From NCBI GenBank assembly GCA_009844085.1, contig VYCF01000024.1, positions 186,001-250,000 on the forward strand: a stretch of 64,000 bases of DNA, read 5' to 3'. Numbering within the stretch: the first letter of the stretch is position 1; each line of letters opens with the position of its first letter. Source of the stretch: Gammaproteobacteria bacterium. Its GTDB lineage: Bacteria > Pseudomonadota > Gammaproteobacteria > Pseudomonadales > Pseudohongiellaceae. Both the position numbers and the translations under genes were made by a program. The notes under the pieces were generated by a model. It saw nothing but the letters and a program-made list of their open reading frames with translations. It was not told the origin of the DNA and made no database searches. This document shows positions 44,410 through 54,293 of this stretch, piece after piece.

Positions 44410-45126
44410 CTATTCGACGATTTCCAGCAACTCGACATCGAAGATCAGCACCGAGTTGGGTGGAATCGCCGGGGTCGGGGAAGATTCGCCGTAAGCCATG
44501 TCCGCGGGAAGGAAAAGCCGCCAGCGGTCGCCGACGCTCATCAATTGCAAGGCCTCGGTCCAGCCGGGAATCACTTGGGAAAGCATGAACTGGGCGGGCT
44601 CGCCGCGGTCCACCGAACTGTCGAACACCGTGCCGTCGATCAATGTGCCATGGTAATGCGCGACGACGCCGTCCGAGGCCGAGGGCGAGGCGCCGCCGGG
44701 GCCGGCTTCGAGAACTTCGTATTGCAGGCCCGAATCGAGCGTGACGACTTCGCCGCGTCCGCCGTTCTGGGCCAGAAACTCCTGCCCGGCGGCCAGGGCC
44801 TCGGCGGCGTTGCGCTGGGCTTCGACCGCTTGCTGTTCCATCAATTCCTGCTGGCGCTGCTGGAAAATCTCCAGGGCCGCGAACATTTCGTCCATGGTCA
44901 TGCTGAAATCGCCGTTGAAGGAATCGGTCACGCCTGCGAGGAAAATGTCTGAATCCAGGCCATCGAGCAAACCCTGGGAAACCAGGTTCATGCCCACGTT
45001 CATGCCGATGGCATAGGCGATCTGCGAATCTTCGCTGTCGAGGTTCGGGGCGTCCTGAGCCAGCGCGGAGGGCTGCCAGATACCGGTCATGAGGCACAGG
45101 GCCAGTGTTGCCGGGAAAGTTCTCAT
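44410..45126 (-). CDS. Exported FKBP-type peptidyl-prolyl isomerase
   Basis: From the ATG at 45126 (AGAGGAAGCAAGA upstream) the 238-aa product has a signal peptide (TLALCLMTGIWQPSALAQ), an N-terminal Mip/FkpA dimerisation helix region (to about 120) and a C-terminal FKBP domain (GVVAHYHGTLIDGTVFDSS; VIPGWTEALQLMSVGDRWRLFLPADMAYG). Predicted location is the periplasm or outer membrane. The frame extends 17 codons further upstream, but that would precede the signal peptide. Confidence 0.92.
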   Translation of the reverse strand: MRTFPATLALCLMTGIWQPSALAQDAPNLDSEDSQIAYAIGMNVGMNLVSQGLLDGLDSDIFLAGVTDSFNGDFSMTMDEMFAALEIFQQRQQELMEQQAVEAQRNAAEALAAGQEFLAQNGGRGEVVTLDSGLQYEVLEAGPGGASPSASDGVVAHYHGTLIDGTVFDSSVDRGEPAQFMLSQVIPGWTEALQLMSVGDRWRLFLPADMAYGESSPTPAIPPNSVLIFDVELLEIVE

Positions 45127-45168
45127 TCTTGCTTCCTCTGGGTTGGAGAAGCGCATGCTATCCATATT

Positions 45169-45209
45169 GCCGCGCAAATGCCAGAATGCGCGGCTTCGAA
45201 CCGTCGCCG
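45169..45209. repeat. Inverted repeat plus remnant of the hairpin-repeat right end
   Basis: GCCGCGCA (45169-45176) pairs perfectly with TGCGCGGC (45187-45194) across 10 nt. Immediately beside it, the 18 bases at 45192-45209 match the right end of repeat copy B in inverse orientation with one mismatch. It lies between the PLP decarboxylase gene and the FKBP gene. Confidence 0.45.
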
Positions 45210-45228
45210 TCTGGCGGGCATACTTTGA

Positions 45229-46656
45229 CTATTTTTTGCTTGCTTCGTGACCAAGCCGGGCAACGAGATCGAGCGTCGATTTCACATCTTCCCAGGTAGT
45301 CGAATGGTTGACGATGCAGATGCGCAAGGTGAATTTGCCTTTCAACGAGGTCGAGGAAAAGAATGCGTGCTCGCTCCAGAAAATTTCCGCCAGCACTTTC
45401 CTGTTTATCTCTTCCAGCATCCGCTCGTCATCGCCGCGACTGGAATTGAAGCGGAAGCAAACGATGCCCAAAGTGACCTTGTGCGTCAATTCCAGCGCCG
45501 CACTCGACTCGATGTATTGCGCTGCGCGTTGCGCCAGCTCCAGTCCGTTCCGGACCGCGTCGCGAAATTTTTCCATGCCGAAAGTCTGCACGGACATCCA
45601 GATCTTCAGTGCGCGCGCCGCGCGGCTGAGTTGCAGGCCGCGATCCGACATGTTCGGATGATTGGCGCCCCAGATCGTGTCCTGCAACACATCGTGGCCC
45701 ATCGCGAAAGTGGTTTCGAGATGCTTCAGGTCTTTCACCAGCAAGGCGCCCGCTTCGTACGGCTGGAAAAACCATTTGTGCGCATCCAGGTTTATCGAAT
45801 CCGCCCGCTCGATTCCCCGCAGCAACTCTTTGCCGCGTTCTGTGACGAGCGCGAACCCGCCATACGCCGCGTCCACATGCAACCAGATGCTCTCATCCGC
45901 GCAAAAGTCGGCCATCGGGCCCAAGGGGTCGATCGCTCCTGTACTGGCGGTCCCCGCATTCGCGCATACCACAATGGGATGAAGCCCCCGCGCGCGGTCC
46001 TCGCTCACCATGCGGCGTAATTCAGGCATGTCCATGCGATAATCGTCGTCGGAACTGACTACCCGGATATTCTCGCGCCGAACCCCGACGATTACCGCCG
46101 CTTTTTTCAGGGCGCTGTGACTTCGGTCGCTCATGTAAACGGAAGGAATTTGAGGGTTTCCCGCCGCGTCCCGCGCCGTCACGAGCGCTTCCATGATTGC
46201 GGCCGAACCGCCGCTGGTCAGCATGCCTCCGGCGGTTTCGGGGTATCCGATCCAGTTTCGCATCCAGTCCACGACCACGAGTTCCAACTGGCTGGCGCCG
46301 CTCGCGGTGAGCCAGGTAGCGACATTCAGGTTGAAGCCCGCGCAAAGAAAATCCGCGACTACGCCCGGCCATGTCGGGGAAGTGGGAACGAAACCGAAGC
46401 ATCTGGGATGATCCAGCCGCGTTGCAAAGGGAAGAATATCCCGCACGGCCTGTTCGAGCACATCCATTGCCGGGCGACCTTGTTCGGGCGGAGACCCGCC
46501 GAATTGTTCATCCAGCACCGCACGGAACTCCCCCTCCCAGGGCCTGTCGTTCCCCAGCGCTTTGGTTCGGTCTACCAGAACTTCAGCCGCCTTGCCTGCC
46601 AGGCTCAGCATCTCCTCAGGCTCCATTTCAAGTCCGTGCCTGGCGTCGTCCTGCAT
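45229..46656 (-). CDS. PLP-dependent group II amino-acid decarboxylase
   Basis: The 475-aa protein (ATG at 46656) belongs to the aromatic-amino-acid/glutamate decarboxylase-like family. Key residues are the ring-stacking His180 (SDRSHSALKKA), Asp262 in HVDAAYGG, and the Schiff-base Lys294 in NLDAHKWFFQPYEAGALLV. Substrate specificity cannot be read from sequence alone; the HPRCFGFVPTSPTW loop resembles aromatic decarboxylases. The longer frame to 46761 crosses the intergenic region and is not used. Confidence 0.88.
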   Translation of the reverse strand: MQDDARHGLEMEPEEMLSLAGKAAEVLVDRTKALGNDRPWEGEFRAVLDEQFGGSPPEQGRPAMDVLEQAVRDILPFATRLDHPRCFGFVPTSPTWPGVVADFLCAGFNLNVATWLTASGASQLELVVVDWMRNWIGYPETAGGMLTSGGSAAIMEALVTARDAAGNPQIPSVYMSDRSHSALKKAAVIVGVRRENIRVVSSDDDYRMDMPELRRMVSEDRARGLHPIVVCANAGTASTGAIDPLGPMADFCADESIWLHVDAAYGGFALVTERGKELLRGIERADSINLDAHKWFFQPYEAGALLVKDLKHLETTFAMGHDVLQDTIWGANHPNMSDRGLQLSRAARALKIWMSVQTFGMEKFRDAVRNGLELAQRAAQYIESSAALELTHKVTLGIVCFRFNSSRGDDERMLEEINRKVLAEIFWSEHAFFSSTSLKGKFTLRICIVNHSTTWEDVKSTLDLVARLGHEASKK

Positions 46657-46789
46657 TTTTTGTCCCCGATCGAATCCTTTCGGAATACTATAAGACTTCA
46701 CCCCCCTAACGAAACATCCCCCAAATGCGGGATATGGGACAATTTGTGTGTCAGATGCCAAAATACCCGGACAGCCACTGAATGCGGCA

Positions 46790-47299
46790 ATGATCGTGAG
46801 GAACGCTTTTTCGCTATTGCTTGTTCTGGCCGCGGTTCTGGCAGCCTGCGGTCAGAATTATTCGGTTTCCGTGAACGACCGGGCGATCTTCGACCCTGCC
46901 GGGAGATTGCCGACCGGTGAAGTCTCCGATGCCGACCTGCAAGGCTGCATCAATTTCGCGCTTGCGCAGCAGAACGTCCAAAGCGCCGCCGAATTGTCGG
47001 TACTTTCCTGCCCGGGTTCGGAAATCCGCTCGCTGGAAGCCATCACGGTGCTGGAACAAGTTCGTTTTCTCGACCTGGGCAATAACAGCATCAGCAATGT
47101 CACTCCCCTGGAAGACCTGCCACTGTTGAGTGCGGTGAATCTTTCAAATAATGCGATAACCGACGCCGGACCGCTGCTCAACATCGAAAATCTCATTTCC
47201 CTGAACCTGCAGGGCAATGACGCCATCCCCTGCTCGCAGGTCGCCGACTTGCGGGAGCGGCTCGGGGAGAATCTGCTGGCACCGGACGGGTGTGAGTGA
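46790..47299 (+). CDS. Leucine-rich-repeat lipoprotein
   Basis: From the ATG at 46790 the 169-aa protein has a signal peptide ending in a lipobox (VLAAVLAACGQ). Three to four leucine-rich repeats follow (LEQVRFLDLGNNSIS, LPLLSAVNLSNNAIT, IENLISLNLQGNDAI). Such repeats bind proteins; here it would be anchored to the inner leaflet of the outer membrane. A GTG at 46748 is an alternative start but would place 14 residues before the signal peptide. It is convergent with rmuC. Confidence 0.78.
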   Translation: MIVRNAFSLLLVLAAVLAACGQNYSVSVNDRAIFDPAGRLPTGEVSDADLQGCINFALAQQNVQSAAELSVLSCPGSEIRSLEAITVLEQVRFLDLGNNSISNVTPLEDLPLLSAVNLSNNAITDAGPLLNIENLISLNLQGNDAIPCSQVADLRERLGENLLAPDGCE

Positions 47300-47314
47300 C
47301 AAGCGCAAGCTGAT

Positions 47315-48562
47315 TCAGGAGTCTTTTGGCACGTCTCCCGGATCTTCTCCTAACCCGGCGGGCAACTGCTTTGTGGTCTTGGCGCCCAAGTCCTGCAGCA
47401 TCTCGGCTTGTCGGACGAGATTGCCCTTGCCGGAAGTCAGTTTACTACGCGCTGATTCGAAGCTTTTTTGTGTTTTATCGATTTGTTGGCCGACACTATC
47501 CAAGTCATCTACGAATCCCACGAATTTGTCATACAACTGGCCAGCTCTACCGGCGATTTCGGTTGCATATTGATTTTGTTTCTCAAGCCGCCAGATGTTT
47601 TCGACAATCTTCAAGATAGCCAGCAGTGTAGTTGGTCCCATGAAGATTACTTTCTTGTCGAACGCGTCCTGAATGATATTGGCAGCTACTTCCATGGTCT
47701 TGACATAAGCAGCCTCGACCGGCATGAAAAGGAAAACATAATCAAGCGTGTTCACCCCGATAAGATTTTGGTAATTTTTCGACGCCAATTCCCTTATATG
47801 ATTGCGTACCGACTGCACGTGATCCTGCAATCTTGGTTCACGGTCTTCTTCCGTTTCTTCCTGGCAGTACTTGGTCCATGCAGTCAGTGAGACCTTGGAA
47901 TCTACAATGATGTCCCGGGAGCCGGGAAGATGCACGATAACATCCGGCCGAAATAATCCGCCCTCCTCGCCCTTGAGACTCTTTTGGACTTCGTATTCAC
48001 GACCCTCGACCAGGCCCGAGGCTTCCAGGAGTGATTCCAGCACAAATTCGCCCCAGTCCCCCTGGGCCTTGCTGTCCTTTGTGAGCGCCCGTGTCAAATT
48101 GGCGGCGTCCTCGCTGATTTGGTTGTTTAGTTTCGTGAGCTGCTCAATTTCGAGCTTGAGTGATGTTCTTTCCCTGAACTCTTGTTTGTGCGTGTCTTCA
48201 AACTGCTTTTTGAATTCCTTGATGTTGTCCTTAAGTGGGTTCAGGAGAGCTTCAAGACCTTCCTTATTGCGTTTCTGAAACTGTACGCTCTTGTCTTCGA
48301 ATATCTTATTGGCGAGATTTTGAAAAGTATCAGTCAGATTTTTTCTGGACTCCTCAAACCACTCATCCTTAATCTGCTGAGACTTTTCCTCAGCCTTGAG
48401 TTCCGTTTCCAATCGAGTGATCGTAGTCCCCCGTTCTTCCAATTCATCGCGCAGCCTTTCGTTCTCCTTGCGGAGCCCCGATGAACGCCAAAATGCAAAT
48501 ACGCAAAGTCCGAGCAGTAGCAGCAGACAAATTCCCAGAATGATGCTGACTGTACTCGCCAT
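47315..48562 (-). CDS. rmuC: DNA recombination protein RmuC homologue
   Basis: RmuC limits recombination at inverted repeats in E. coli and has a nuclease-like fold. The 415-aa protein has an N-terminal membrane segment (IILGICLLLLLGLCVFAFW), a coiled coil (about 30-150), and the core with GDWGEFVLESLLEASGL, FRPDVIVHLPGSRDIIVDSKVSLTAW and VFLFMPVEAAY. The start is the ATG at 48562; a TTG lies one codon upstream. The gene looks somewhat AT-richer than its neighbours. Confidence 0.9.
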   Translation of the reverse strand: MASTVSIILGICLLLLLGLCVFAFWRSSGLRKENERLRDELEERGTTITRLETELKAEEKSQQIKDEWFEESRKNLTDTFQNLANKIFEDKSVQFQKRNKEGLEALLNPLKDNIKEFKKQFEDTHKQEFRERTSLKLEIEQLTKLNNQISEDAANLTRALTKDSKAQGDWGEFVLESLLEASGLVEGREYEVQKSLKGEEGGLFRPDVIVHLPGSRDIIVDSKVSLTAWTKYCQEETEEDREPRLQDHVQSVRNHIRELASKNYQNLIGVNTLDYVFLFMPVEAAYVKTMEVAANIIQDAFDKKVIFMGPTTLLAILKIVENIWRLEKQNQYATEIAGRAGQLYDKFVGFVDDLDSVGQQIDKTQKSFESARSKLTSGKGNLVRQAEMLQDLGAKTTKQLPAGLGEDPGDVPKDS

Positions 48563-48595
48563 CAACTCAAGTTCCGAGAATATGGGTAAACGGAA

Positions 48596-49711
48596 TCAGA
48601 CAAGATTTTCGATGATGACCTGGAGCAGTTCCCGGTTGAGGCGGACCGCTTCGTCCGGTTCTTCGGGCAGTTCGGACGTGACGTCGACGCTGTCGCCGTT
48701 GCGCTCGAGGCGTACGGTGAAATCGCGGAAAACCAGTTCCGGCGCCTCGTTTGAGCCGCCGAACAGACGGCGCACGAAACCGGGCTCCGGCTGCTCGCGG
48801 ACGATGCCCGCGAAACGCACGTTGAATACCGATTCGTCGCGATTCGAATCGACGATTTCGATATCGGCGTTATCGAGCGCCTGTCGCACCTGCACCCAGG
48901 CGCGGTCGTAGTCGATGCGCAATTGCAGATAGGGGTTGCCGCCGAGGTTTTCGACGATGTTCGCCTTGCGCGCACCCTCGATCGTGCCGGCCAGCAAACT
49001 CGCGGTCGACGCCTGGTAGATGTCGTTCCGATCCGCCAGGTATTGGGAAATGGCGCCGAGAATCTGTCTTTCCATGTCGAAGTCGTCGGACACCTCGGGC
49101 CATTCGACCGTCAGGGGGACCGGCTGGGTGCGCAGGTTCTGCAAGTGTCTCACCGTGATTTCCGACGAGGCGGAATGCAGCCCCGGTTCGATCACTATGC
49201 GGTACTTCTGCCTGGTTTCGGGGGCGTTGCCGGCTTCGAGCCAGGCGGTTTCCATGGTGCCGAGGCCGGGGTCGGCCAGATCGAGTTCAAGATCGAGTTC
49301 GCTCCAGAAATCCCGCACCAGGGGCCAGACCTGGGCAGGAGTGGCGTCGATGACGATCCAGCGGCGGTCTCCGAGATTCTGGATGACGACGCCTTCGCGG
49401 CGCCGGGTCTCGATGGGCTTGGGCAGTGGAATGTCGTCTTCGAAAGCCAGCCCGGAAATCACCGGATTTTCCGGGATGACATAGAGCGCGTCGATCGTGT
49501 AACTGTCGAGTTCCGGCGGGATTTCCATCGGCGGCAAGATGCGCGCGTCGCGATAGGTCTCCGGATCACCGCCGATGCCGAACACGCCGTCCTCGCCGCC
49601 GATGCCCAGCAGGCCGCCGCCTTCGTCTTCCTCTTCACCGCCGCCGAAAAAGGAGCAGCCGGAAAATGCGGCCAGCGCCGCCAATAACAGGATTGCCCTC
49701 GCTCTAGACAT
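48596..49711 (-). CDS. bamC: Outer-membrane assembly lipoprotein BamC
   Basis: BamC is a lipoprotein of the BAM beta-barrel assembly complex. From the ATG at 49711 (AAGGAAA upstream) the 371-aa product has a lipobox (AALAAFSGCSFFGGG), an extended Gly/acidic N-terminal segment (binds BamD in E. coli) and two helix-grip domains. The start lies inside the end of dapA. The dapA-bamC order is the usual one. Confidence 0.88.
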   Translation of the reverse strand: MSRARAILLLAALAAFSGCSFFGGGEEEDEGGGLLGIGGEDGVFGIGGDPETYRDARILPPMEIPPELDSYTIDALYVIPENPVISGLAFEDDIPLPKPIETRRREGVVIQNLGDRRWIVIDATPAQVWPLVRDFWSELDLELDLADPGLGTMETAWLEAGNAPETRQKYRIVIEPGLHSASSEITVRHLQNLRTQPVPLTVEWPEVSDDFDMERQILGAISQYLADRNDIYQASTASLLAGTIEGARKANIVENLGGNPYLQLRIDYDRAWVQVRQALDNADIEIVDSNRDESVFNVRFAGIVREQPEPGFVRRLFGGSNEAPELVFRDFTVRLERNGDSVDVTSELPEEPDEAVRLNRELLQVIIENLV

Positions 49712-50627
49712 ACAGTTTCCTTGTCGCGCCCGCGTTCTCAAGTTGGATGCCGGCATGCTCCATGGCCGCTTCGACCCGGCCGTGAAATTGCGCGTCGAGT
49801 TCCACCAGCGGCAGCCTGATTCCCGGGGGAATCATTCCCAGGCGCTGTAACGCCCATTTTACCGGCACCGGATTTCCCTGTACAAACAAGTCCTTGTGCA
49901 ATGGCGTCAACTCCTCGTTGAGAGCGGCTGAGAGTTCGAAATCGCCGGTCAGGGCGAGGTCGCACATCTGTGCCATCTTGACCGGGGCGACGTTTGCCGT
50001 CACTGAAATCGTACCGCGAGCGCCGGCCCGCATGAGTTCGAAGGTCGCCGCGTCTTCGCCGCTGTACACCGCTACATTTGCGACCGCACAACGCCGAACA
50101 AGTTCCCTGCCACGCTCGACGTCGCCGGTGGCGTCCTTGATCGCGACGATATTGTCGACCTCCGCGAGGCGCAACACCGTCTCCAGTTCGAGATCGCATG
50201 CCGTTCTGCCCGGCACGTTATAAAGAATCTGTGGAATATCGACTTCTTCGGCGATGGTTCGATAGTGCTGATACAGGCCTTCCTGGGACGGCTTGTTGTA
50301 ATAAGGGGTCACCAGCAAGGCGGCATCGGCGCCGTGCTCCCTGGCGGAATGCGTCAGATGCAGGGCCTCACGGGTATTGTTGGAGCCGGTGCCGGCGATG
50401 ATCGGAATGCGGCCTGCGGCCCGGCGCACGGCGTGGGCGACGAGATCGCAATGCTCGTCATGTGACAGGGTCGCCGATTCGCCGGTCGTGCCGGCGATAA
50501 CGACGGCATGGGTGCCCGCCTCGATATGCCATTCGAGCAGCCGGTCGAAGCCGGATTCGTCGAGCGAACCATCGGTTTCCATGGGCGTGACCATGGCGAC
50601 GATGCTGCCGGCAATCGAGGTTTTCAC
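49704..50627 (-). CDS. dapA: 4-hydroxy-tetrahydrodipicolinate synthase DapA
   Basis: DapA condenses pyruvate with aspartate semialdehyde, the first step specific to lysine/diaminopimelate synthesis. The 307-aa (beta/alpha)8 protein has the Schiff-base Lys164 (VAIKDATGD), Tyr136 (ILYNVPGRT), the Tyr of TPYYNKPSQ and the GTTGESATLSHDEH loop. It starts with GTG after GGGTGAGG and is 4 bp downstream of the TusA-like gene. Confidence 0.96.
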   Translation of the reverse strand: MKTSIAGSIVAMVTPMETDGSLDESGFDRLLEWHIEAGTHAVVIAGTTGESATLSHDEHCDLVAHAVRRAAGRIPIIAGTGSNNTREALHLTHSAREHGADAALLVTPYYNKPSQEGLYQHYRTIAEEVDIPQILYNVPGRTACDLELETVLRLAEVDNIVAIKDATGDVERGRELVRRCAVANVAVYSGEDAATFELMRAGARGTISVTANVAPVKMAQMCDLALTGDFELSAALNEELTPLHKDLFVQGNPVPVKWALQRLGMIPPGIRLPLVELDAQFHGRVEAAMEHAGIQLENAGATRKLYV

Positions 50628-50631
50628 GGCC

Positions 50632-50865
50632 TCACCCTTTTTTGATCCAGTAGTAGTAGGCGCTCCGGTCCTTGCGGAAATCCAGGATCTGGTGGTCGCT
50701 ATGTTCCGCGAACATGTGGAAATCCCTCTCCGAACCGGGATCGGTCGCGACCACCTTCAGCACCTGGCTCGCCTGCATGCCGTTCAGCGCCAGTTTGGCT
50801 TTCAGCAAGGGCATCGGACATTGCAATCCGCTCAGATCCAGCTCGACATCCGCTTCATGACTCAT
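50632..50865 (-). CDS. TusA/SirA-like sulfurtransferase-fold protein
   Basis: This 77-aa protein has the CPxP signature (LDLSGLQCPMPLLKAKLAL, active Cys in CPMP). It is a second TusA-family member in this window and may serve a different sulfur-relay partner; its position upstream of dapA does not identify one. Confidence 0.85.
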   Translation of the reverse strand: MSHEADVELDLSGLQCPMPLLKAKLALNGMQASQVLKVVATDPGSERDFHMFAEHSDHQILDFRKDRSAYYYWIKKG

Positions 50866-50897
50866 CCGGCCATTTTAGCAACTAGCCCGTGGACATG

Positions 50898-50937
50898 TCT
50901 GCAAAGCGTGAGTCGGCGACGGTTCGAAGCCTCGAAC
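50898..50937 (+). repeat. Second short form of the hairpin-repeat ends
   Basis: TGCAAAGCGTGAGTCG, like the left flank of the long repeats, runs directly into GCGACGGTTCGAAGCC, like their right flank, with no core between. GTTCGA-AGCC-TCGAAC (50922-50937) can form a small hairpin. It lies in the short interval upstream of bepA. Confidence 0.5.
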
Positions 50938-50981
50938 AGAATTATGTTAACCTGTCGGCATTCCGATACAGGGCCACATTC

Positions 50982-52436
50982 ATGCGTTCGCACCTGCTGG
51001 CTTCCCTTGCGCTGTTGATTGGCGTTTCACTTTTCCTGCCGCACGCCTCCGCGCAACCGCGCCTGCCTTCGCTCGGTGACCGGATATCCGGAACCGTTTC
51101 GCTGGAAGAAGAATATCGCATGGGGCAGCAGTTTCTGGCCCAGATCCGACGCAGCACGCCGACCATTCCGGACGCCCTGCTCAACAGTTATCTCGAGAAC
51201 GTCACCTACCGGCTGGCGTCGCGCTCCGAACTCAGGGACCATCGACTTTCCTTCGTCATCATCGACAGCGAGGAACTGAACGCTTTCGCCGCGCCGGGCG
51301 GCATCATCGGAGTCAATACCGGACTATTTGTCAATGCCGAAAACGAGGCCGAGTTCGCCTCGGTCATGGCCCACGAGATCGCCCACGTCAGCCAGCGGCA
51401 TTTCGCCCGCGGCGTCGATGAGGCCCAGGTCGGCAGAATTCCCTATCTCGCCACCTTGCTCGCCAGCGTGATCGTCATGGCCACTTCCGACGCGCAACAT
51501 GGCACCGCGGCGATAACCGCGGCCCAGGGCATGGCCGTCAGCAATCAGCTCCGCCACAGTCGAAGCAATGAAGCCGAAGCCGACCGTATCGGTCAGAACA
51601 CCATGTTCAACGCGGGACTCGACCCCGCCGCCATGGGCACGCTGTTCGAGCGGCTCGTGGCCCTGAATCGGCTCGGCAGCCGGCCGCCCGAATTCCTGCT
51701 GTCGCATCCGGTGACCGAATCGCGGGTAGCCGACGCCCGCAGTCGTGCGGTGCGTTATCCATCACGCCCCTATTCCGACAATCTCGAATATCGGCTGATG
51801 CGGGCGCGGGTGGTCAATCACTATGCGGCCGACAAGCGCTTGCTCGTGGCCGACTACGAGAGACGGATCGGAGAGCGGCGCGACGAAATCCAGGAGGACG
51901 CGTTCACTTATGCGCTGGCGGTCGCGTATTGGGAAAACGAGCAATACGCGCTCGCCCGACAAACGCTGGCGCGCTTGCTGGCCAAGGAGCCCAACCGCAT
52001 CTCCTACGTGGCCACTGAGGCGGAATTTCTGATTGCCCAGAACGAGGAAGGCCAGGCCATTCCCTATCTGCGCCGCCACCTGGAAATCAATCCGGACAAT
52101 CATGCATTGACGATGACGCTTGCGGACGCCCTGATCGAAGCCCGCGCCTACGAACAGGCGGCAGACTTGCTCGATGCCCATACCCAGGCCCGTCCCGACG
52201 ACCACCATATCTGGTATCAACTGGCAGAAGTACAGGGTCAGGCGGGCAATATCAGCGAGGTACACCAGGCCCGGGCGGAATATTTCACTCTCGTGGGAGA
52301 TTTCTCCGCTGCGCGCAATCAACTGCGATACGCCTTGCGGCTCGAACAGGAGGCCGGGTCGTCGCCTACCGAACAAGCGCGGCTGCAACAGAAAATCAGG
52401 GACGTCGAACGGACTATCGCAGAACTCAGCGGCTGA
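50982..52436 (+). CDS. bepA: BepA-like periplasmic M48 metalloprotease with TPR domain
   Basis: BepA (YfgC) assists or degrades outer-membrane proteins such as LptD in the periplasm. From the ATG at 50982 the 484-aa protein has a signal peptide ([21 protein letters not shown]), the zinc motif HEIAH at 131-135 with the distal Glu in [11 protein letters not shown], and a C-terminal TPR array (about 300-484). The start 31 codons upstream crosses the short repeat and is rejected. Its 3' end overlaps nadA by 11 bp, convergently. Confidence 0.92.
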   Translation: MRSHLLASLALLIGVSLFLPHASAQPRLPSLGDRISGTVSLEEEYRMGQQFLAQIRRSTPTIPDALLNSYLENVTYRLASRSELRDHRLSFVIIDSEELNAFAAPGGIIGVNTGLFVNAENEAEFASVMAHEIAHVSQRHFARGVDEAQVGRIPYLATLLASVIVMATSDAQHGTAAITAAQGMAVSNQLRHSRSNEAEADRIGQNTMFNAGLDPAAMGTLFERLVALNRLGSRPPEFLLSHPVTESRVADARSRAVRYPSRPYSDNLEYRLMRARVVNHYAADKRLLVADYERRIGERRDEIQEDAFTYALAVAYWENEQYALARQTLARLLAKEPNRISYVATEAEFLIAQNEEGQAIPYLRRHLEINPDNHALTMTLADALIEARAYEQAADLLDAHTQARPDDHHIWYQLAEVQGQAGNISEVHQARAEYFTLVGDFSAARNQLRYALRLEQEAGSSPTEQARLQQKIRDVERTIAELSG

Positions 52437-53541
52437 GCGGCCGGGGTCTCGACACGGTCAGGCTGTTTCGCCCCGCAAAGTCGAGCATGCGCTGCAAGGG
52501 GATCATCGCCCGCTTTCCGAGTTCAATGTCCACATGCACTTCGTTGCCGCCGGTCTCCAGCGAGTCGTGCAAGTCCTGCAATGAATTAAGCCCCATCCAG
52601 GGACAGCTCGCGCAACTGCGGCATTCGGCGCCATTACCGGCCGTGGGAGCGACGATGAACTCCTTGCCGGGGGCTTCCATCTGCAATTTGTGAAAGATTC
52701 CCTGGTCGGTGGCGACGATGAACTGCCGATTGGGCAGATCCCGGGCGGCGCGGATGATCTGCGTCGTGGAACCGACGAAATCCGCCAGTTCAAGAACGCC
52801 GGAAGGCGATTCCGGATGCGCCAGCACCGCGGCTTCCGGATACACCTGGATCAGATCCCGCAGCCCGCGCGCCTTGAACTCTTCATGCACGATACAGGCC
52901 GCGTCCCAAAGCAGCATTTCCGCCCCGGTCACGCGTTCGATGTACGCGCCGAGATGGCGGTCCGGCGCCCATAGAATCTTTTCGCCCCCGGTGGCCAGAT
53001 GATCGACGATGTCGACCGCGATGCTCGAAGTCACTACCCAGTCTGCGCGCGCCTTTACCGCAGCCGAAGTATTGGCGTAGACAACGACGGTGTGTTCCGG
53101 GTGGGCGTCGCAGAACCGGGAAAACTCATCGATCGGACAGGCGAGATCGAGCGAGCAGGTGGCTTCCAGCGTCGGCATCAGCACGGTCTTGTCCGGGCTG
53201 AGAATCTTTGCCGTTTCACCCATGAAGCGCACGCCGGCCACAACCAGCACGTCGGCGTCGCAATCCCTGCCGAAACGCGCCATTTCGAGACTGTCCCCAA
53301 CGAAACCGCCGGTCTTCTCGGCCAGTTCCTGCAAGTCCGCATCGACGTAATAATGCGCGACAATCATGGCGTTCCTGCGCTCAAGCAGGTCCATGATCGC
53401 GTCCCGGTATGCAGCGCGCTCGCGCACACTCGGCGCATCGGGCTGCACAGCCCGGTCGAGATGCTGTTTTACCAGCAAGCTGTCGGCAATCAGCCGGCTT
53501 TCGTCAACTACGCCACTGCGAGAAAGATGAGATTTCTGCAT
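52426..53541 (-). CDS. nadA: Quinolinate synthase NadA
   Basis: NadA, an Fe-S enzyme, condenses iminoaspartate with dihydroxyacetone phosphate in NAD biosynthesis. From the ATG at 53541 (GGTGAGG upstream) the product is about 371 aa. It has [18 protein letters not shown], and cysteine ligands in [16 protein letters not shown] and [10 protein letters not shown]. It marks the left boundary of the accessory block; in related genomes nadA is typically close to the tRNA-Lys/queC region that here lies 8 kb away. Confidence 0.95.
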   Translation of the reverse strand: MQKSHLSRSGVVDESRLIADSLLVKQHLDRAVQPDAPSVRERAAYRDAIMDLLERRNAMIVAHYYVDADLQELAEKTGGFVGDSLEMARFGRDCDADVLVVAGVRFMGETAKILSPDKTVLMPTLEATCSLDLACPIDEFSRFCDAHPEHTVVVYANTSAAVKARADWVVTSSIAVDIVDHLATGGEKILWAPDRHLGAYIERVTGAEMLLWDAACIVHEEFKARGLRDLIQVYPEAAVLAHPESPSGVLELADFVGSTTQIIRAARDLPNRQFIVATDQGIFHKLQMEAPGKEFIVAPTAGNGAECRSCASCPWMGLNSLQDLHDSLETGGNEVHVDIELGKRAMIPLQRMLDFAGRNSLTVSRPRPLSR

Positions 53542-53648
53542 ATGAGCCTCACCAAGTTGACCAATTATGTTACCATGCCGCGAAAATTTGAGTCTAGACC
53601 AGATTTTAATAGAAGCGCTCTCTCGCAAACTCTTCTGAGAAGTGAATA

Positions 53649-53663
53649 GTCGGTAACACCGAC
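53649..53663 (+). repeat. Small hairpin before the accessory membrane-protein gene
   Basis: GTCGGT-AAC-ACCGAC is a perfect 6-bp hairpin 19 bp upstream of the ATG at 53683, just before the AGGA ribosome-binding site. It could modulate translation. The rest of 53542-53682 shows no clear promoter. Confidence 0.35.
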
Positions 53664-53682
53664 AAAGGATAGGAATAAATTT

Positions 53683-54246
53683 ATGATCAATGTACCTGTT
53701 GTTATAGCTGCCGGTACAATTGGCGCGTTCATTTCAGGCCTTATTGGATTTCTAAGTTTGATAATTAGTAAGGATCAAAAAGTTTCTGAATTTCGTCAAT
53801 TATGGATTGATGGTCTTCGCAAAGATGTATCAATATTCATTTCATACATATATGCCAAAGTTGGACTTCAAGTCAAAGGTGTCATAGAAGATTCTACAGA
53901 GGATTCGCAAATTATAAGTTCAGACATTTTTCATGCAAGCAAGGCCGCATCAAGAATTCGACTAAGACTAAATCGCAAAGAAAATGAATCCGATAGTATT
54001 CTGAAAAAAATATCGAAAATTGAAGAATTGAGTAGTTTTGGTTTAATTCCCGACACTGACGAAATTGTTAGTGAAGTGAACGAACTCGTCCAGCTTACGC
54101 AAGATTTACTAAAGAATGAGTGGAAAAGAGTTAAACGTGGAGAATTAACCTATCTGATTGCAAAGTGGTTGGCGATAGTCTTCCTTATTTGTGCGATGAT
54201 TATTCCTTTTATCCTCCATCATAAAGGAGTTCTAAATTTTGTGTGA
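53683..54246 (+). CDS. Hypothetical two-transmembrane protein at the edge of the accessory block
   Basis: This 187-aa protein has an N-terminal membrane segment (about 5-28, [23 protein letters not shown]), a long charged helical middle (30-155) and a C-terminal segment (about 160-182, [17 protein letters not shown]). Codon use is strongly AT-rich, unlike nadA next to it. It is convergent with the six-gene operon and could be a membrane effector or an unrelated passenger. I do not recognise a family. Confidence 0.65.
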   Translation: MINVPVVIAAGTIGAFISGLIGFLSLIISKDQKVSEFRQLWIDGLRKDVSIFISYIYAKVGLQVKGVIEDSTEDSQIISSDIFHASKAASRIRLRLNRKENESDSILKKISKIEELSSFGLIPDTDEIVSEVNELVQLTQDLLKNEWKRVKRGELTYLIAKWLAIVFLICAMIIPFILHHKGVLNFV

Positions 54247-54293
54247 AAATTTATAATTCCAGGTTAAGGAAGAATTAACTTGCACTCTATAAA

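Noticed and set aside
54247-54293. Terminator between the membrane-protein gene and the operon end
   Set aside because: Only a 5-bp TTACC/GGTAA stem is present, too weak to call.
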